From contig JABIFY010000132.1 in assembly GCA_018650465.1 (NCBI GenBank), positions 1-57,142 on the forward strand: DNA of 57,142 nt. The letters are read 5' to 3'. The first letter of the stretch is position 1. Every line of letters starts with the position of its first letter. The translations under genes and the position numbers were made by a program. The notes below the pieces were generated by a model. It did no database searches and was not told the origin of the DNA. It saw nothing but the letters and a program-made list of their open reading frames with translations. This DNA comes from Alphaproteobacteria bacterium. Lineage in GTDB: Bacteria > Pseudomonadota > Alphaproteobacteria > UBA2966. This document shows positions 8,187 through 17,054 of this stretch, one piece after another.

Positions 8187-8606
8187 ATGACGCTGCAACT
8201 ACCCGACGGTTATTCTGAAATCGTCATGGAGAACCCGTTTCTTGATCTTGTCGGTCCGATCTATGGCCGGGATAATGAGGGCAGAATTGAAATTGGTTTG
8301 TATGCCGATGATCGTCACAAAAACCCGGGCGGTGTTGTTCATGGCGGCTTGTTAATGACCCTGGTCGACAATTTGATGGGGGCGACAATTCACCACACTG
8401 TTGGCGCACGGTACGCCGCCACCGTCAGTTTGAATTGCGATTTTCTGTCAGCCACGAAGCCCGGCGAATGGATTAGCGGTATTGGTGAAGTTACCCGTCA
8501 CACCAGATCCATGGTGTTTATCCGGGGCGACATAAAGGCGGATGATCGCCTTGTTATGTCAGCAACCGGTATCTTCAAATTTCTCGACAAGCCCACCACA
8601 AGATAA
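8187..8606 (+). CDS. PaaI-family hotdog thioesterase
   Basis: A 139-residue single-domain hotdog-fold protein of the PaaI/YdiI type, expected to hydrolyse acyl-CoA or aryl-CoA thioesters in the cytoplasm. The hallmark is the HGG motif in GVVHGGLLMTLVDNLMG near residue 50, followed by the VSLNCDFL strand. The start chosen is the ATG at 8187, eight bases after the dehalogenase stop. A longer in-frame ORF reaches back into the dehalogenase gene and is not credible. Likely co-transcribed with the dehalogenase. Confidence 0.85.
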   Translation: MTLQLPDGYSEIVMENPFLDLVGPIYGRDNEGRIEIGLYADDRHKNPGGVVHGGLLMTLVDNLMGATIHHTVGARYAATVSLNCDFLSATKPGEWISGIGEVTRHTRSMVFIRGDIKADDRLVMSATGIFKFLDKPTTR

Positions 8607-8615
8607 CAGGTGATG

Positions 8616-9452
8616 TCAGGAAGCCTTTTGATCTGAATCCAGGTCCTTGAAAACGGGCGCGCGTTTTTCCTGAGCAGACCCCATGGCTTCACCCAGGTCT
8701 TCGCTGACCAACATGCCTGCATTCCATGTCGCAATATGGTTAAGACCGTCTTCGACGGTATGCTCACGCGCGTAGTTGATCATTTCCTTGGTGCCGGTAA
8801 TCGCCAGCGGTGACTTGGCCGCGATATCACGGGCAATTTCCATAACCGCAAAATTCAGACTGTTATGATCTGCGTGAACCGCATTGACCAGGCCACAACT
8901 GCGGGCTTCATCGGCGTGCAACTTGCGTCCCGTATAGGCCAGCTCGCGCATCAGGCCATCGGCAATCAGGTTGGGTAAGCGCTGTAATGTGCCGACATCT
9001 GCCGTCATGCCGATATCGATTTCCTTGATCACAAAATATGCGTCCGAGGCGCAGTAGCGCATGTCGCAGGCGGTGACCAGATCAACACCACCACCAATGC
9101 AGCCACCCTGAACAGCAGCCAGAACCGGAATACGACACTTGTTGATCGCAGTAAAACAGTCTTGCAAATCCATAATCGTGCGTCGCAGGGCATGACGGCG
9201 ACGGCCTTCATCACCGCTGCTGCCGGACGCCATGATGCTACCAAAAGACTTCAAATCCAGACCGGCGGAAAAATGAGGTCCGGTTGAGGTAATGACTGCC
9301 ACACGAACTTCTTCGTTACGGTCCAGGTCTTCAAAGACACTGCGTATTTCGCGCCAAAATGCCGGGTTCATGGCATTTCGCTGGTCGGGCCGGTTCAATT
9401 TAACTTCAGCCACACCGTCACAAATCTCAAGTTGCAGTGTCTCCAATTCCAT
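8616..9452 (-). CDS. Enoyl-CoA hydratase/isomerase, dienoyl-CoA-isomerase-like
   Basis: A 278-residue crotonase-fold protein. The oxyanion-hole segments are HFSAGLDLKSF (about 61-71) and GGCIGGGVDLVTACD (about 115-129). The stretch IKEIDIGMTADVGTLQRLP keeps the acidic residues of eukaryotic ECH1, the delta3,5-delta2,4-dienoyl-CoA isomerase, as do KSPLAITGTKEMINYAREH and LNHIATWNAGML. This makes isomerisation of odd-numbered unsaturated acyl-CoAs more likely than simple hydration. It is convergent with the thioesterase gene (9 bases apart). A TACGTTACGTA-like stretch lies just upstream, weakly resembling the LiuR operator. Confidence 0.82.
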   Translation of the reverse strand: MELETLQLEICDGVAEVKLNRPDQRNAMNPAFWREIRSVFEDLDRNEEVRVAVITSTGPHFSAGLDLKSFGSIMASGSSGDEGRRRHALRRTIMDLQDCFTAINKCRIPVLAAVQGGCIGGGVDLVTACDMRYCASDAYFVIKEIDIGMTADVGTLQRLPNLIADGLMRELAYTGRKLHADEARSCGLVNAVHADHNSLNFAVMEIARDIAAKSPLAITGTKEMINYAREHTVEDGLNHIATWNAGMLVSEDLGEAMGSAQEKRAPVFKDLDSDQKAS

Positions 9453-9523
9453 GGTGTCGTCTTCCCTGTTATACGTAACGTAATTCTGTTTCAGCCCATG
9501 ATATTACAGGAAATCCAGGCCCC

Positions 9524-10666
9524 ATGACACATCGTGTTGAACATATTTCCCTACCCGCCATGAGTCCTGGCAGCGAATTCACTTTGACTGTTCACAAGTT
9601 TGGGGAACCAGGTGCGCGACCCAAAGCCTATTTCCAGGCGGCCTTGCATGCCGATGAAACACCGCCCCTGCTGGTCGCCCATCATTTACTTGGCGACTTG
9701 ATCAAGGCGGACAAAGAAGGCCGCATCAAGGGCGAAGTGATTGTGGTGCCCATGGCCAATCCACTTGGCCTTTCCCAAAACCTGGACGGTTACCATGTGG
9801 GGCGACACAATCTGGATGGCGGTGGAAATTTCAATCGGGGTTTTCCCGATCTCGGTGCCTTGGTGCGTGATGATCTTGAAGGAAAACTTGGTGTGGATCC
9901 ACGAACAAACATCGCAACGATCCGCGAGGCGTTGATTTACACTGTGGATAATTTGCCAGCGACAACTGCCCACCAGGCTTTGCGCAAAACATTGCTGGCT
10001 ATGGCTGTTGATGCGGACATTGTGTTGGACTTGCACTGCGACCTGGACGCCCTGATGCATATTTATATTGGCGACGCCCTGTGGCCGGATGCATCCGATC
10101 TGGCAGCGGATATTGGCTTGCGGGCTGTACTTCTGGCCAGCGATTCAGGTGGCGGGCCCTTTGACGAAACCTGTGGCAATGTCTGGTGGACATTGGCTGA
10201 GGCTTTTCCAAATGCCAATATTCCCGCGGCCTGTCTGGCGGGTACCGTGGAACATAGAGGCCAGGCGGATGTCAGTGACGAATTATGCAAGGCGGATGCA
10301 GACGGCTTGTTCCGGTTTTTGCAAAGGCGCCGGGTTGTGGATGGTGATGCGGGAGATTTACCCGACTTGCTGTGTGAAGGCACACAACTTTCTGCAACAG
10401 AAATTGTCAAATCACCGGTTCCAGGTGTCGTTGCTTATGCCGTTCAGTTGGGCGACGTTGTGCGCAAAGGCGATCTGATCGCACACATTATTGACCCTGG
10501 AGCAGATGACCCGGCCAAGGCCCGAACGGCCACCCATGCCGGAACAGACGGTCTGATACTCAGCCGCCAAGCCGACAAACTGGCTCGGCCCGGACAAGGG
10601 ATCGCCAAGATCGTCGGCACCGAACCGCTGGCAGATCGCCAGATCGGTTCGTTAATGGAGGATTAG
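9524..10666 (+). CDS. Succinylglutamate desuccinylase/aspartoacylase family protein
   Basis: A 380-residue zinc carboxypeptidase-fold hydrolase of the AstE/AspA (M14-like) family. Zinc ligands are visible as His42 and Glu45 (ALHADE) and His171 (LDLHCD), with a GNFNRGFPD substrate-binding motif near 101-109. The last 90 residues contain a small barrel-like segment (SPVPGVVAYAVQLGDVVRKGD), as in other long members. It should cleave an N-acyl amino acid or a related amide in the cytoplasm; the substrate is unknown. The gene stands alone, divergent from the crotonase gene and convergent with the rhodanese. Confidence 0.82.
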   Translation: MTHRVEHISLPAMSPGSEFTLTVHKFGEPGARPKAYFQAALHADETPPLLVAHHLLGDLIKADKEGRIKGEVIVVPMANPLGLSQNLDGYHVGRHNLDGGGNFNRGFPDLGALVRDDLEGKLGVDPRTNIATIREALIYTVDNLPATTAHQALRKTLLAMAVDADIVLDLHCDLDALMHIYIGDALWPDASDLAADIGLRAVLLASDSGGGPFDETCGNVWWTLAEAFPNANIPAACLAGTVEHRGQADVSDELCKADADGLFRFLQRRRVVDGDAGDLPDLLCEGTQLSATEIVKSPVPGVVAYAVQLGDVVRKGDLIAHIIDPGADDPAKARTATHAGTDGLILSRQADKLARPGQGIAKIVGTEPLADRQIGSLMED

Positions 10667-10676
10667 AGGAAACAGT

Positions 10677-10988
10677 TCAGGCGACTGTTGCCAGCCCAGC
10701 CTTCTTCCAGCCCATGATGCCACCGACCATATTGTGCACATCCTTGTGCCCGCTGATTTGCAAAAAGCCGACCGCCTGAGCGGCTCGTTTTCCACCCGCA
10801 CAGTGCACAACCACTCGCTTGTCTTGTGGCACAGCATCGATGCGAAAGGCTGACAGGGGGATTAATTCAGCATTGGCGATACGCTCGGCAGCATGCTCGC
10901 CCGCTTCACGAACGTCGATCAAGATCGCGTCCCCGGCTTCGATCCAGTCAGCAGCAGTTTTTGGATCAACATTTTGAACGATGGTCAT
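10677..10988 (-). CDS. Single-domain rhodanese
   Basis: A 103-residue rhodanese domain: IDVREAGEHAAERI near the N-terminus and the active-site loop with Cys63 in VVHCAGGKRAAQA. It should carry a persulfide and pass sulfane sulfur between donors and acceptors in the cytosol. There is no signal peptide. AAGGAAG precedes the ATG. A perfect 20-bp palindrome of the ATATTAGA type lies 45-64 bases upstream, the same element found at the sulfur island 21 kb away, so this gene probably belongs to that regulon. Confidence 0.9.
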   Translation of the reverse strand: MTIVQNVDPKTAADWIEAGDAILIDVREAGEHAAERIANAELIPLSAFRIDAVPQDKRVVVHCAGGKRAAQAVGFLQISGHKDVHNMVGGIMGWKKAGLATVA

Positions 10989-11032
10989 TTGATCTTCCTT
11001 GAATATGATTATTCGCTGTTCTTCATGTCTAT

Positions 11033-11052
11033 ATATTAGATTATTCTAATAT
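11033..11052 (-). promoter_or_regulatory. Palindromic operator, ATATTAGA type (site A)
   Basis: ATATTAGA and its exact inverse TCTAATAT are separated by four bases, giving a perfect 20-bp dyad. It lies just upstream of the rhodanese gene. Four imperfect copies lie upstream of genes in the sulfur island. AT-rich dyads of this kind are what BigR/SqrR-type ArsR repressors bind; assignment to the ArsR protein at 32325 is an inference. Confidence 0.7.
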
Positions 11053-11161
11053 TACAAGGATTATTTTGAATTGCCCAGTTCCAGCCCCGTAGGTCGTTGA
11101 CCAAACCCAAGGGAAATCTTAATACTGCGGGCAAATAAATTGACTGCAGGGAAAAAATACC

Positions 11162-12847
11162 ATGGCGCATATCTGGGAGGCCTCCTATCCAGGAGAAATC
11201 AGCTGGTCCACCGAAGTAAAAACCGGTTCCATCCAAAGCATCCTGGATGATGGTGTGAAACAATGGCCAGATAAAATCTTGTGCGATTTCATGGACAAGA
11301 CCTGGACATTCAGTGACATCGACAAATTAGTCAACAAAGCCGCCAAGGGCCTGAAGGCCCTGGGCGTCGGTCCCGATGTCCATGTTGGCCTGTTTCTGCC
11401 CAATACGCCGCACTATGTCGTGATGTATTTTGCCATCCTTCGGGCTGGTGGCCGCGTGGTGAATTACAGTCCCATGTACGCACCTCGGGAAATTGCCCAC
11501 CAGATCGAAGACAGTGAAACCGACATCATGGTGACCCTGGATCTGGAAGCACTATATCCCCAGGTCGCGGCTCAACTGGATAATACCCGGCTGAAAAAGC
11601 TGATCGTTTGCAGCATGCCGGAAATCCTGCCGTTCCCCAAAAGCCTGCTTTTTCCGCTGGCCCGCAAAAAAGACATCTCCAAAGTACCCACCGATGCCAG
11701 GCACATACCTTTTAAGGATTTGTTGAAAAATGACGGTGTTTACGAACAGCATGTCGTTCAGGACCCGGCTGATGAAGTAGCTGTATTACAATATACAGGC
11801 GGAACAACCGGCGTGCCCAAAGGCGCCATGCTGACCCACGCCAATATTTGCGCTGCCGCCGACATGGCGGGTACCTGGACCAGAACATTCCTGAAAGAAG
11901 GCGAAGAAACAGTCCTCGCTGTCCTGCCTTTCTTCCACGTCTACGCCATGACCGTGGTCATGATCGGCGCTGTTGGCATGGGCAATCGCATGATCATCCA
12001 TCCGCGGTTCGAGCTGGATGACGTTATGCGGGATATCGGCAAGAAAAAAGTCACTGCTTTTTCTGCCGTACCAACAATCTTCACGGCAATGATCAACCAT
12101 CCTGAGATTGATAAATATGACCTTTCATCACTGAAGGTCTGTGGTTCAGGTGCAGCGCCCTTGCCTGTTGAAGTCATGAACAAATTTGAAAAACTAGCTG
12201 GTTGCCGCATCATTGAAGGCTATGGCCTGACGGAAACGGCGCCCACAGCCAGCACAAACCCTTTGTCAGACAATCGCAAGCCAGGCTCCGTTGGCCTGCC
12301 TTTGAATCAAACTGTCTTCGAAATCACGGACCTGGAAGATCCTGACAAGGTTCTTGGCATCGGTGAAAAAGGTGAAGTCTGCATCACCGGACCGCAGGTC
12401 ATGAAAGGCTATTGGAAAAACGCGCAAGCAACAGAAGAAGCCTTGCGCGGTGGGCGCTTTCATACAGGTGATGTGGGATACATCGATGAAGACGGTTTTG
12501 TATTCCTGGTTGACCGCCAGAAAGACATGATCATATCTGGTGGCTTCAACGTCTTCCCGCGCAATATCGAAGAGGCAATTTATGAAAACCCCGATATCGT
12601 TGAAGTCACAGTTATTGGCATACCGGATGAATATCGTGGACAGGCTGCAAAGGCCTTTGTTGTCCTGAAACCGGGGGCAAGCTGGGACATGGAAGCCATG
12701 AAGGCATTTCTGGCGGACAAACTGGGCCGCCACGAAATCCCGAGTGAGCTGGAGATAAGAGACGAGTTGCCCAAAACCGCGGTCGGCAAATTGTCCAAAA
12801 AAGAGCTCTATGAAGAAGAAGAGGCAAAACGGGCTGCCGCCGGTTAA
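11162..12847 (+). CDS. fadD: Long-chain fatty-acid--CoA ligase
   Basis: A 561-residue ANL-superfamily ligase of FadD type, forming long-chain acyl-CoA with ATP. The P-loop is LQYTGGTTGVPKGAMLTH (about residues 209-226), the A5 motif IIEGYGLTETAPT (about 350), the hinge GRFHTGDVGYID and DRQKDMIISGGFNVFPRNIE (about 435-465). The catalytic lysine lies in PKTAVGKLSKKEL near the C-terminus. Length and order are normal. It stands between the rhodanese (divergent) and the SCP2 gene (convergent) and supplies acyl-CoA for the neighbouring carboxylase operon and beta-oxidation block. It could also be an AtuH-type ligase. Confidence 0.9.
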   Translation: MAHIWEASYPGEISWSTEVKTGSIQSILDDGVKQWPDKILCDFMDKTWTFSDIDKLVNKAAKGLKALGVGPDVHVGLFLPNTPHYVVMYFAILRAGGRVVNYSPMYAPREIAHQIEDSETDIMVTLDLEALYPQVAAQLDNTRLKKLIVCSMPEILPFPKSLLFPLARKKDISKVPTDARHIPFKDLLKNDGVYEQHVVQDPADEVAVLQYTGGTTGVPKGAMLTHANICAAADMAGTWTRTFLKEGEETVLAVLPFFHVYAMTVVMIGAVGMGNRMIIHPRFELDDVMRDIGKKKVTAFSAVPTIFTAMINHPEIDKYDLSSLKVCGSGAAPLPVEVMNKFEKLAGCRIIEGYGLTETAPTASTNPLSDNRKPGSVGLPLNQTVFEITDLEDPDKVLGIGEKGEVCITGPQVMKGYWKNAQATEEALRGGRFHTGDVGYIDEDGFVFLVDRQKDMIISGGFNVFPRNIEEAIYENPDIVEVTVIGIPDEYRGQAAKAFVVLKPGASWDMEAMKAFLADKLGRHEIPSELEIRDELPKTAVGKLSKKELYEEEEAKRAAAG

Positions 12848-12872
12848 GTCTGACGGCATATCGCCAAACAAA

Positions 12873-12909
12873 ATAAGGGGTAGGCTGATGGATCAGCCTG
12901 CCCCCTTAT
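12873..12909. terminator. Bidirectional rho-independent terminator
   Basis: A strong hairpin (ATAAGGGG, TA, GGCTGAT, GG, ATCAGCC, TG, CCCCCTTAT) lies between the convergent fadD and SCP2 genes. On the minus strand it is followed by TTATTTTG, so it best serves the SCP2 transcript. Confidence 0.8.
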
Positions 12910-12922
12910 CGATATTGGAGAC

Positions 12923-13225
12923 TTATCCTGTAACGCTGGACAGCTTCATGGCGATAGACATATCGCCTTCCACCTTCAATTTACCCATCATGAAGGCCGT
13001 CGTTGGATCCAGATCGCCACCCAGCATTTTTTCAAAATTCGCGAGGCTCATTTTGATTGTGCAATCGGCATCACCGCCATCATCGTTGCTAACCGAATTT
13101 GGGACGGATTTTCCATCAAGGAATACCATTCCATCATCGCCAAAATCAAACTTGACGGTTGCGCCCAGACCAGAGTCTTCACCCACATTCGAGCGAATTG
13201 TTTCAGTTGAGGATTCGAGAGTCAT
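12923..13225 (-). CDS. SCP2 sterol-carrier domain protein
   Basis: A 100-residue stand-alone SCP2 domain, a small lipid-binding fold that holds fatty acyl or sterol-like chains. Diagnostic strands are DADCTIKMSLANFEKMLGGDLDPTTAFMMGKLKVEGDMSIAMKL. The start chosen is the ATG at 13223-13225, which has CCGGAG upstream; the longer in-frame start at 13270 would run through the palindromic operator. Such proteins often accompany acyl-CoA metabolism and may present hydrophobic substrates to the divergently encoded SDR/carboxylase enzymes. Confidence 0.88.
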   Translation of the reverse strand: MTLESSTETIRSNVGEDSGLGATVKFDFGDDGMVFLDGKSVPNSVSNDDGGDADCTIKMSLANFEKMLGGDLDPTTAFMMGKLKVEGDMSIAMKLSSVTG

Positions 13226-13248
13226 TCTTCTAGTCTCCGGTTTCTGGA

Positions 13249-13270
13249 TTGACGTTAACGTTAACGTCAA
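13249..13270. promoter_or_regulatory. LiuR-type operator, 22-bp perfect palindrome
   Basis: The two halves TTGACGTTAAC and GTTAACGTCAA form a perfect 22-bp palindrome 24-45 bases upstream of the SCP2 start and about 104 bases before the divergent SDR operon. A second copy lies beside the LiuR-like regulator at 31573. In comparative work on Proteobacteria, LiuR (MerR family) sites for branched-chain and fatty acid catabolism have this form. Confidence 0.8.
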
Positions 13271-13373
13271 ACTAAAATACTTTCACAGCTATTCAAGTCA
13301 AACCAACAATATTTTCAAAAAAATCATTTGGTTTGTTCGACGCAAAATGCGTCGACAGGGAGCATATTCGTCA

Positions 13374-14249
13374 ATGACTTATCGGTCAGTATTCAGACCC
13401 GACCTGTTTGCCGGGCAAACCATCATTGTCACCGGTGGCGGCAGTGGCTTGGGCCGTTGTATGGCGCACGAACTGGCCAGTCTGGGTGCTCATACGATCA
13501 TCATTGGCCGCACCCTTGATAAACTGGAAGCCGTAGCAACGGAAATCACAGAAGACGGCGGTAGTTGCGGCTTTTACAGTCAGGATATCCGGGATGAACC
13601 CGGTGTTATCAAAACCATAGAAGCCATCGTCTCGGATCGGGGCCGCATTCATGGTCTGGTCAATAATGCAGGTGGGCAATATCCGGCCCCGCTGGCCAGC
13701 ATTACCAAAAATGGCTTCGAGGCTGTTGTATCTTCCAATCTGACAGGCGGTTTCATCATGGCGCGTGAAGTTTTCACGCAAAGCATGGCAGATCATGGCG
13801 GTGCCATCGTCAACATGCTGGCCGACATGTGGCGCGGCATGCCCATGATGGGGCATTCGGGTGCTGCCCGTTCCGGCATGGAAAATCTGACCCGCACTGC
13901 GGCCATGGAATGGGCTGTTGCCGGTGTCCGGGTCAATGCGGTCGCCCCTGGATATGTCGCCTCGTCGGGCATGGATACCTATAAAGGGGCAATCAATGAT
14001 GTCTTTCGTAAATTACGCCACCAAATCCCCCTGAAGCGCCTGGGCCGGGAAGCAGAAGTCAGTTCAGCAGTGGCCTGGCTCCTCAGCGAAGGGGCCAGTT
14101 ATGTTACCGGCACAACGATCCGCATTGATGGCGCAGCCATGATGATGTCACCACTGCTGCCGATCCCCGATCATAATGCATCGCAGCCTTACGAGGGATT
14201 TCACCGCGCTGAAATGCCGAATATTCTCAAAGATACAGATAATAAATAG
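13374..14249 (+). CDS. Short-chain dehydrogenase/reductase (AtuB or 2,4-dienoyl-CoA-reductase-like)
   Basis: A 291-residue SDR with the cofactor motif TGGGSGLGRCMA (about residues 20-31) and NNAGG (about 100). The region of the usual Tyr-x-x-x-Lys is altered: it reads MMGHSGAARSGMENLTRT, in which the Tyr and Lys are not obvious. This resembles peroxisomal 2,4-dienoyl-CoA and trans-2-enoyl-CoA reductases, which lack the canonical Tyr. The open frame extends 188 codons further upstream into the end of fadD, but that part is antisense to SCP2 and not protein-like. The start at 13374 has AGGGAG about 12 bases upstream. First gene of the carboxylase operon. Confidence 0.85.
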   Translation: MTYRSVFRPDLFAGQTIIVTGGGSGLGRCMAHELASLGAHTIIIGRTLDKLEAVATEITEDGGSCGFYSQDIRDEPGVIKTIEAIVSDRGRIHGLVNNAGGQYPAPLASITKNGFEAVVSSNLTGGFIMAREVFTQSMADHGGAIVNMLADMWRGMPMMGHSGAARSGMENLTRTAAMEWAVAGVRVNAVAPGYVASSGMDTYKGAINDVFRKLRHQIPLKRLGREAEVSSAVAWLLSEGASYVTGTTIRIDGAAMMMSPLLPIPDHNASQPYEGFHRAEMPNILKDTDNK

Positions 14250-14263
14250 TCGAAGGAAAGACA

Positions 14264-15883
14264 GTGCCAGTTCTGCCAACCAGTCTTGATACCTCCAGCG
14301 ATGCCTACACGGATAATCGCGAATCCATGCTTGGTCTTGTTGATCAGTTTCGTAGCCTTGAACAGGCTGTGCGGGATAATTCGGCCCGGCGACGCGAACG
14401 CTTTCACGAGCGCGGCCAGTTACTGCCACGCGAGCGTGTCGCGTTGCTACTGGATCGGGGCACACCTTTTGTCGAACTATCGACACTGGCCGGATATAAA
14501 ATGCACGATGACGATGGCGGCAAAAACATTGCGGGTGGCTGCAATATTGTTGGCATTGGCTATGTTTCTGGCACCCGTTGCATGATCTCGGCCAGTGATT
14601 CAGGCATCACAGGTGGTGCTATTACCCCCATGGGCCTGGTCAAGAACCTGCGGGCATACAAGATCGCGCTGGAAAACAAGCTGCCGTTGATCAACCTGAT
14701 CGAGAGTGCTGGCGCAAACTTGCTGTATCAGGCAGAAATCTTTGTTGATGGCGGCAAAATATTCGCCAGTCTTGCCCGGCTTTCTGCTGCCGGTATTCCG
14801 GTTATCACAGTTGTACATGGGTCCAGCACGGCCGGTGGTGCCTATATGCCGGGCATGTCCGACTATGTGATCGCCGTACGCAACCGGGCCCGAATTTTTC
14901 TGGGTGGCCCACCACTGGTGAAAGCGGCAACCGGCGAGGTTGCCACTGATGAAGAACTTGGCGGTGCCGACATGCACGCCACGGTCACTGGCGTTGTCGA
15001 ATATGTAGCCCAGGATGATGCCGATGCGGTGGCCCAGGCCCGCGACGTTATAGGGCGGATTAATTTCGAAGGCCAATCCCTGGTTCAGAGCACTGAAGAC
15101 TACGACGCCCCTGTTTATGACACTGAAGAGATTTGCGGGCTGGTACCGGTTGATTACAGCAAGCCCTATGAAGTCAGGGAACTCATCGCTCGCCTGATCG
15201 ACGGCTCTGACTTCACGGATTTCAAGCCAGCCTTCGGTCCGAACACTGTTTGTGGCCACGCCCGCATTGAAGGCCATGCCTGCGGTATCATCGGCAACAA
15301 TGGCCCGATCATGACCGATGACGCCGTCAAGGCCGCACAGTTCATTCAGTTGTGCAGCCAGTCCGGCACGCCGCTGGTCTTTTTGCAAAACACCACGGGC
15401 TTTATGGTTGGTCTGGATTCTGAAAACCGGGGCATGGTCAAACATGGCTCGAAGATGATCCAGGCCGTCACCAACGCACCTGTTCCCAAAATAACCATGA
15501 TGACCGGTGGCTCCTTCGGGGCCGGGAACTATGGCATGTGTGGCCGTGGCTTTGACCCACGTTTTATTTTTTCGTGGCCCAATTCGAAGATCGCCGTCAT
15601 GGGCGGTGAACAGGCCGCGACCGTCATGGAAATTGTTACCCGTGCGAAAAGCGAACGTGCAGGTGTCGACGTCGATGAAGACAAACTGGGCAAGATGACC
15701 AAATCCATCATCGATCGCACAGAAGAAGAATCAAACGCCTTATATGCCACCGCCCGCAATTGGGACGATGGCCTGATTGATCCGCGTGACAGCCGCCGTG
15801 TGCTGGGCTTTGCCCTGGCCACCTGCCGCGAAGGCGATCAGCGTACCACAAACCCCAATACCTTCGGCATCGCCCGCGGTTAA
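14264..15883 (+). CDS. Acyl-CoA carboxylase, carboxyltransferase (beta) subunit, LiuB/AtuC-like
   Basis: A 539-residue biotin-dependent carboxyltransferase. It moves CO2 from carboxybiotin to an acyl-CoA. Both halves of the crotonase-type fold are visible: [24 protein letters not shown] and [18 protein letters not shown] in the N-half, and [24 protein letters not shown] and [39 protein letters not shown] in the C-half. The length fits methylcrotonyl-CoA or geranyl-CoA carboxylase (about 535) better than propionyl-CoA carboxylase (about 510). The start is a GTG with GAAGGAAAG upstream. It lies 14 bases after the SDR. Confidence 0.9.
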   Translation: MPVLPTSLDTSSDAYTDNRESMLGLVDQFRSLEQAVRDNSARRRERFHERGQLLPRERVALLLDRGTPFVELSTLAGYKMHDDDGGKNIAGGCNIVGIGYVSGTRCMISASDSGITGGAITPMGLVKNLRAYKIALENKLPLINLIESAGANLLYQAEIFVDGGKIFASLARLSAAGIPVITVVHGSSTAGGAYMPGMSDYVIAVRNRARIFLGGPPLVKAATGEVATDEELGGADMHATVTGVVEYVAQDDADAVAQARDVIGRINFEGQSLVQSTEDYDAPVYDTEEICGLVPVDYSKPYEVRELIARLIDGSDFTDFKPAFGPNTVCGHARIEGHACGIIGNNGPIMTDDAVKAAQFIQLCSQSGTPLVFLQNTTGFMVGLDSENRGMVKHGSKMIQAVTNAPVPKITMMTGGSFGAGNYGMCGRGFDPRFIFSWPNSKIAVMGGEQAATVMEIVTRAKSERAGVDVDEDKLGKMTKSIIDRTEEESNALYATARNWDDGLIDPRDSRRVLGFALATCREGDQRTTNPNTFGIARG

Positions 15884-15899
15884 GAGACAGGAAGACATC

Positions 15900-17054
15900 A
15901 TGAAATTTACTCAAGAACATAATGAACTTCGACGCACTGCCGCGCGTTTTGTCGAAACAGAAATAAATCCCTTTGTGGATCAGTGGGAAGAAGATGAAAT
16001 TTTTCCGGCCCACGAGTTGTTCAAAAAGATGGGTGAAGCCGGGTTGCTCGGCATTACCAAGCCCGTCGAATTCGGTGGCAGTGGCCTGGATTATTCCTAC
16101 AGCATGGTCATGACCGAAGAATTGGGGGCCGTCCGATGTGGGGGTGTGCCCATGGCTATCGGCGTGCAAACAGACATGTGCACCCCGGCCCTGGCACGCT
16201 TTGGCTCCGACGCCTTGCGTGAGGAATTCCTGCGCCCGGCCATTTCCGGCGATGCTGTCGGTGCTATTGGCGTCACCGAACCTGGTGCCGGATCAGACGT
16301 GGCCGGCATCAAGACCACCGCCCGCAAAGACGGCGGCGATTACATCATCAATGGCAGCAAATTATTCATCACCAATGGACATCAAGCCGACTGGGTCTGT
16401 TTGCTGGCCAATACCGGCGATGGGCCCATGCACAAAAACAAATCGCTGATCATGGTGCCCATGGACACACCCGGCGTTGTGCGCGGGCGAAAGCTGAAAA
16501 AACTGGGCATGGCTTCTTCGGATACGGCAGAACTGTTTTTTGAAGATGTCCGCGTGCCACAAACAAATGTCATCGGTGAAGAGAATATGGGCTTCACCTA
16601 TCAAATGCAGCAGTTTCAGGAAGAACGCCTTTGGGCTGCAGCTTCCAGCCTGAAGGCCATGGATGGCATCATTGCTGAGACAGCAGAATATACACGTAAC
16701 CGCCATGCTTTTGGCCAACCGCTGTTGAACAATCAAGTCATCCACTATCGCCTGGCAGAATTATCAACCGAGGTTGAAGCCCTGCGTGCCCTGGTTTATC
16801 AGTCGGTTGAAGCTTATATCGATGGCACAGATGTCACCCGCCAGGCCAGCATGGCCAAACTGAAATGTGGTCGCCTCAGCCGAGAGATTGCCGATGCTGG
16901 CTTGCAGTTCCATGGTGGCCAGGGGTACATGTGGGAAAGCCGGGTTTCTCGATATATGCGTGACGCCCGCCTTGGTTCCATCGGCGGCGGTGCAGATGAA
17001 GTCATGCTGGGCATCATTGCCAAAATCGACGGCACTTCACCGGGCCGCAAATAA
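15900..17054 (+). CDS. Acyl-CoA dehydrogenase, citronellyl-CoA-dehydrogenase-like
   Basis: A 384-residue FAD-dependent acyl-CoA dehydrogenase that introduces an alpha-beta double bond. Family stretches include IGVTEPGAGSDVAGIKTTA (about 120-138), NGSKLFITNGHQADW and the C-terminal HGGQGYMWESRVSRYMRDARLGSIGGGADEVMLGI. The GGGADEVM end replaces the usual YEGTxxI, so the base is not the MCAD-type Glu. The sequence recalls AtuD-type citronellyl-CoA dehydrogenases, which I state from memory. The ATG at 15900 has AGGAAG upstream; a longer frame reading back into the carboxyltransferase gene is rejected. The stop overlaps the next start by one base. Confidence 0.88.
   Translation: MKFTQEHNELRRTAARFVETEINPFVDQWEEDEIFPAHELFKKMGEAGLLGITKPVEFGGSGLDYSYSMVMTEELGAVRCGGVPMAIGVQTDMCTPALARFGSDALREEFLRPAISGDAVGAIGVTEPGAGSDVAGIKTTARKDGGDYIINGSKLFITNGHQADWVCLLANTGDGPMHKNKSLIMVPMDTPGVVRGRKLKKLGMASSDTAELFFEDVRVPQTNVIGEENMGFTYQMQQFQEERLWAAASSLKAMDGIIAETAEYTRNRHAFGQPLLNNQVIHYRLAELSTEVEALRALVYQSVEAYIDGTDVTRQASMAKLKCGRLSREIADAGLQFHGGQGYMWESRVSRYMRDARLGSIGGGADEVMLGIIAKIDGTSPGRK

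Noticed and set aside
9466-9480. TACGTTACGTA-like stretch upstream of the crotonase gene as a LiuR site
   Set aside because: It lacks the TTGACG and CGTCAA ends and the spacing of the two good sites; kept only as a weak hint.
12810-13373. N-terminal extension of the SDR reading frame by 188 codons
   Set aside because: It overlaps the end of fadD and is antisense to the SCP2 gene; the protein part is not family-like. An ATG with AGGGAG at 13374 gives a normal SDR start.
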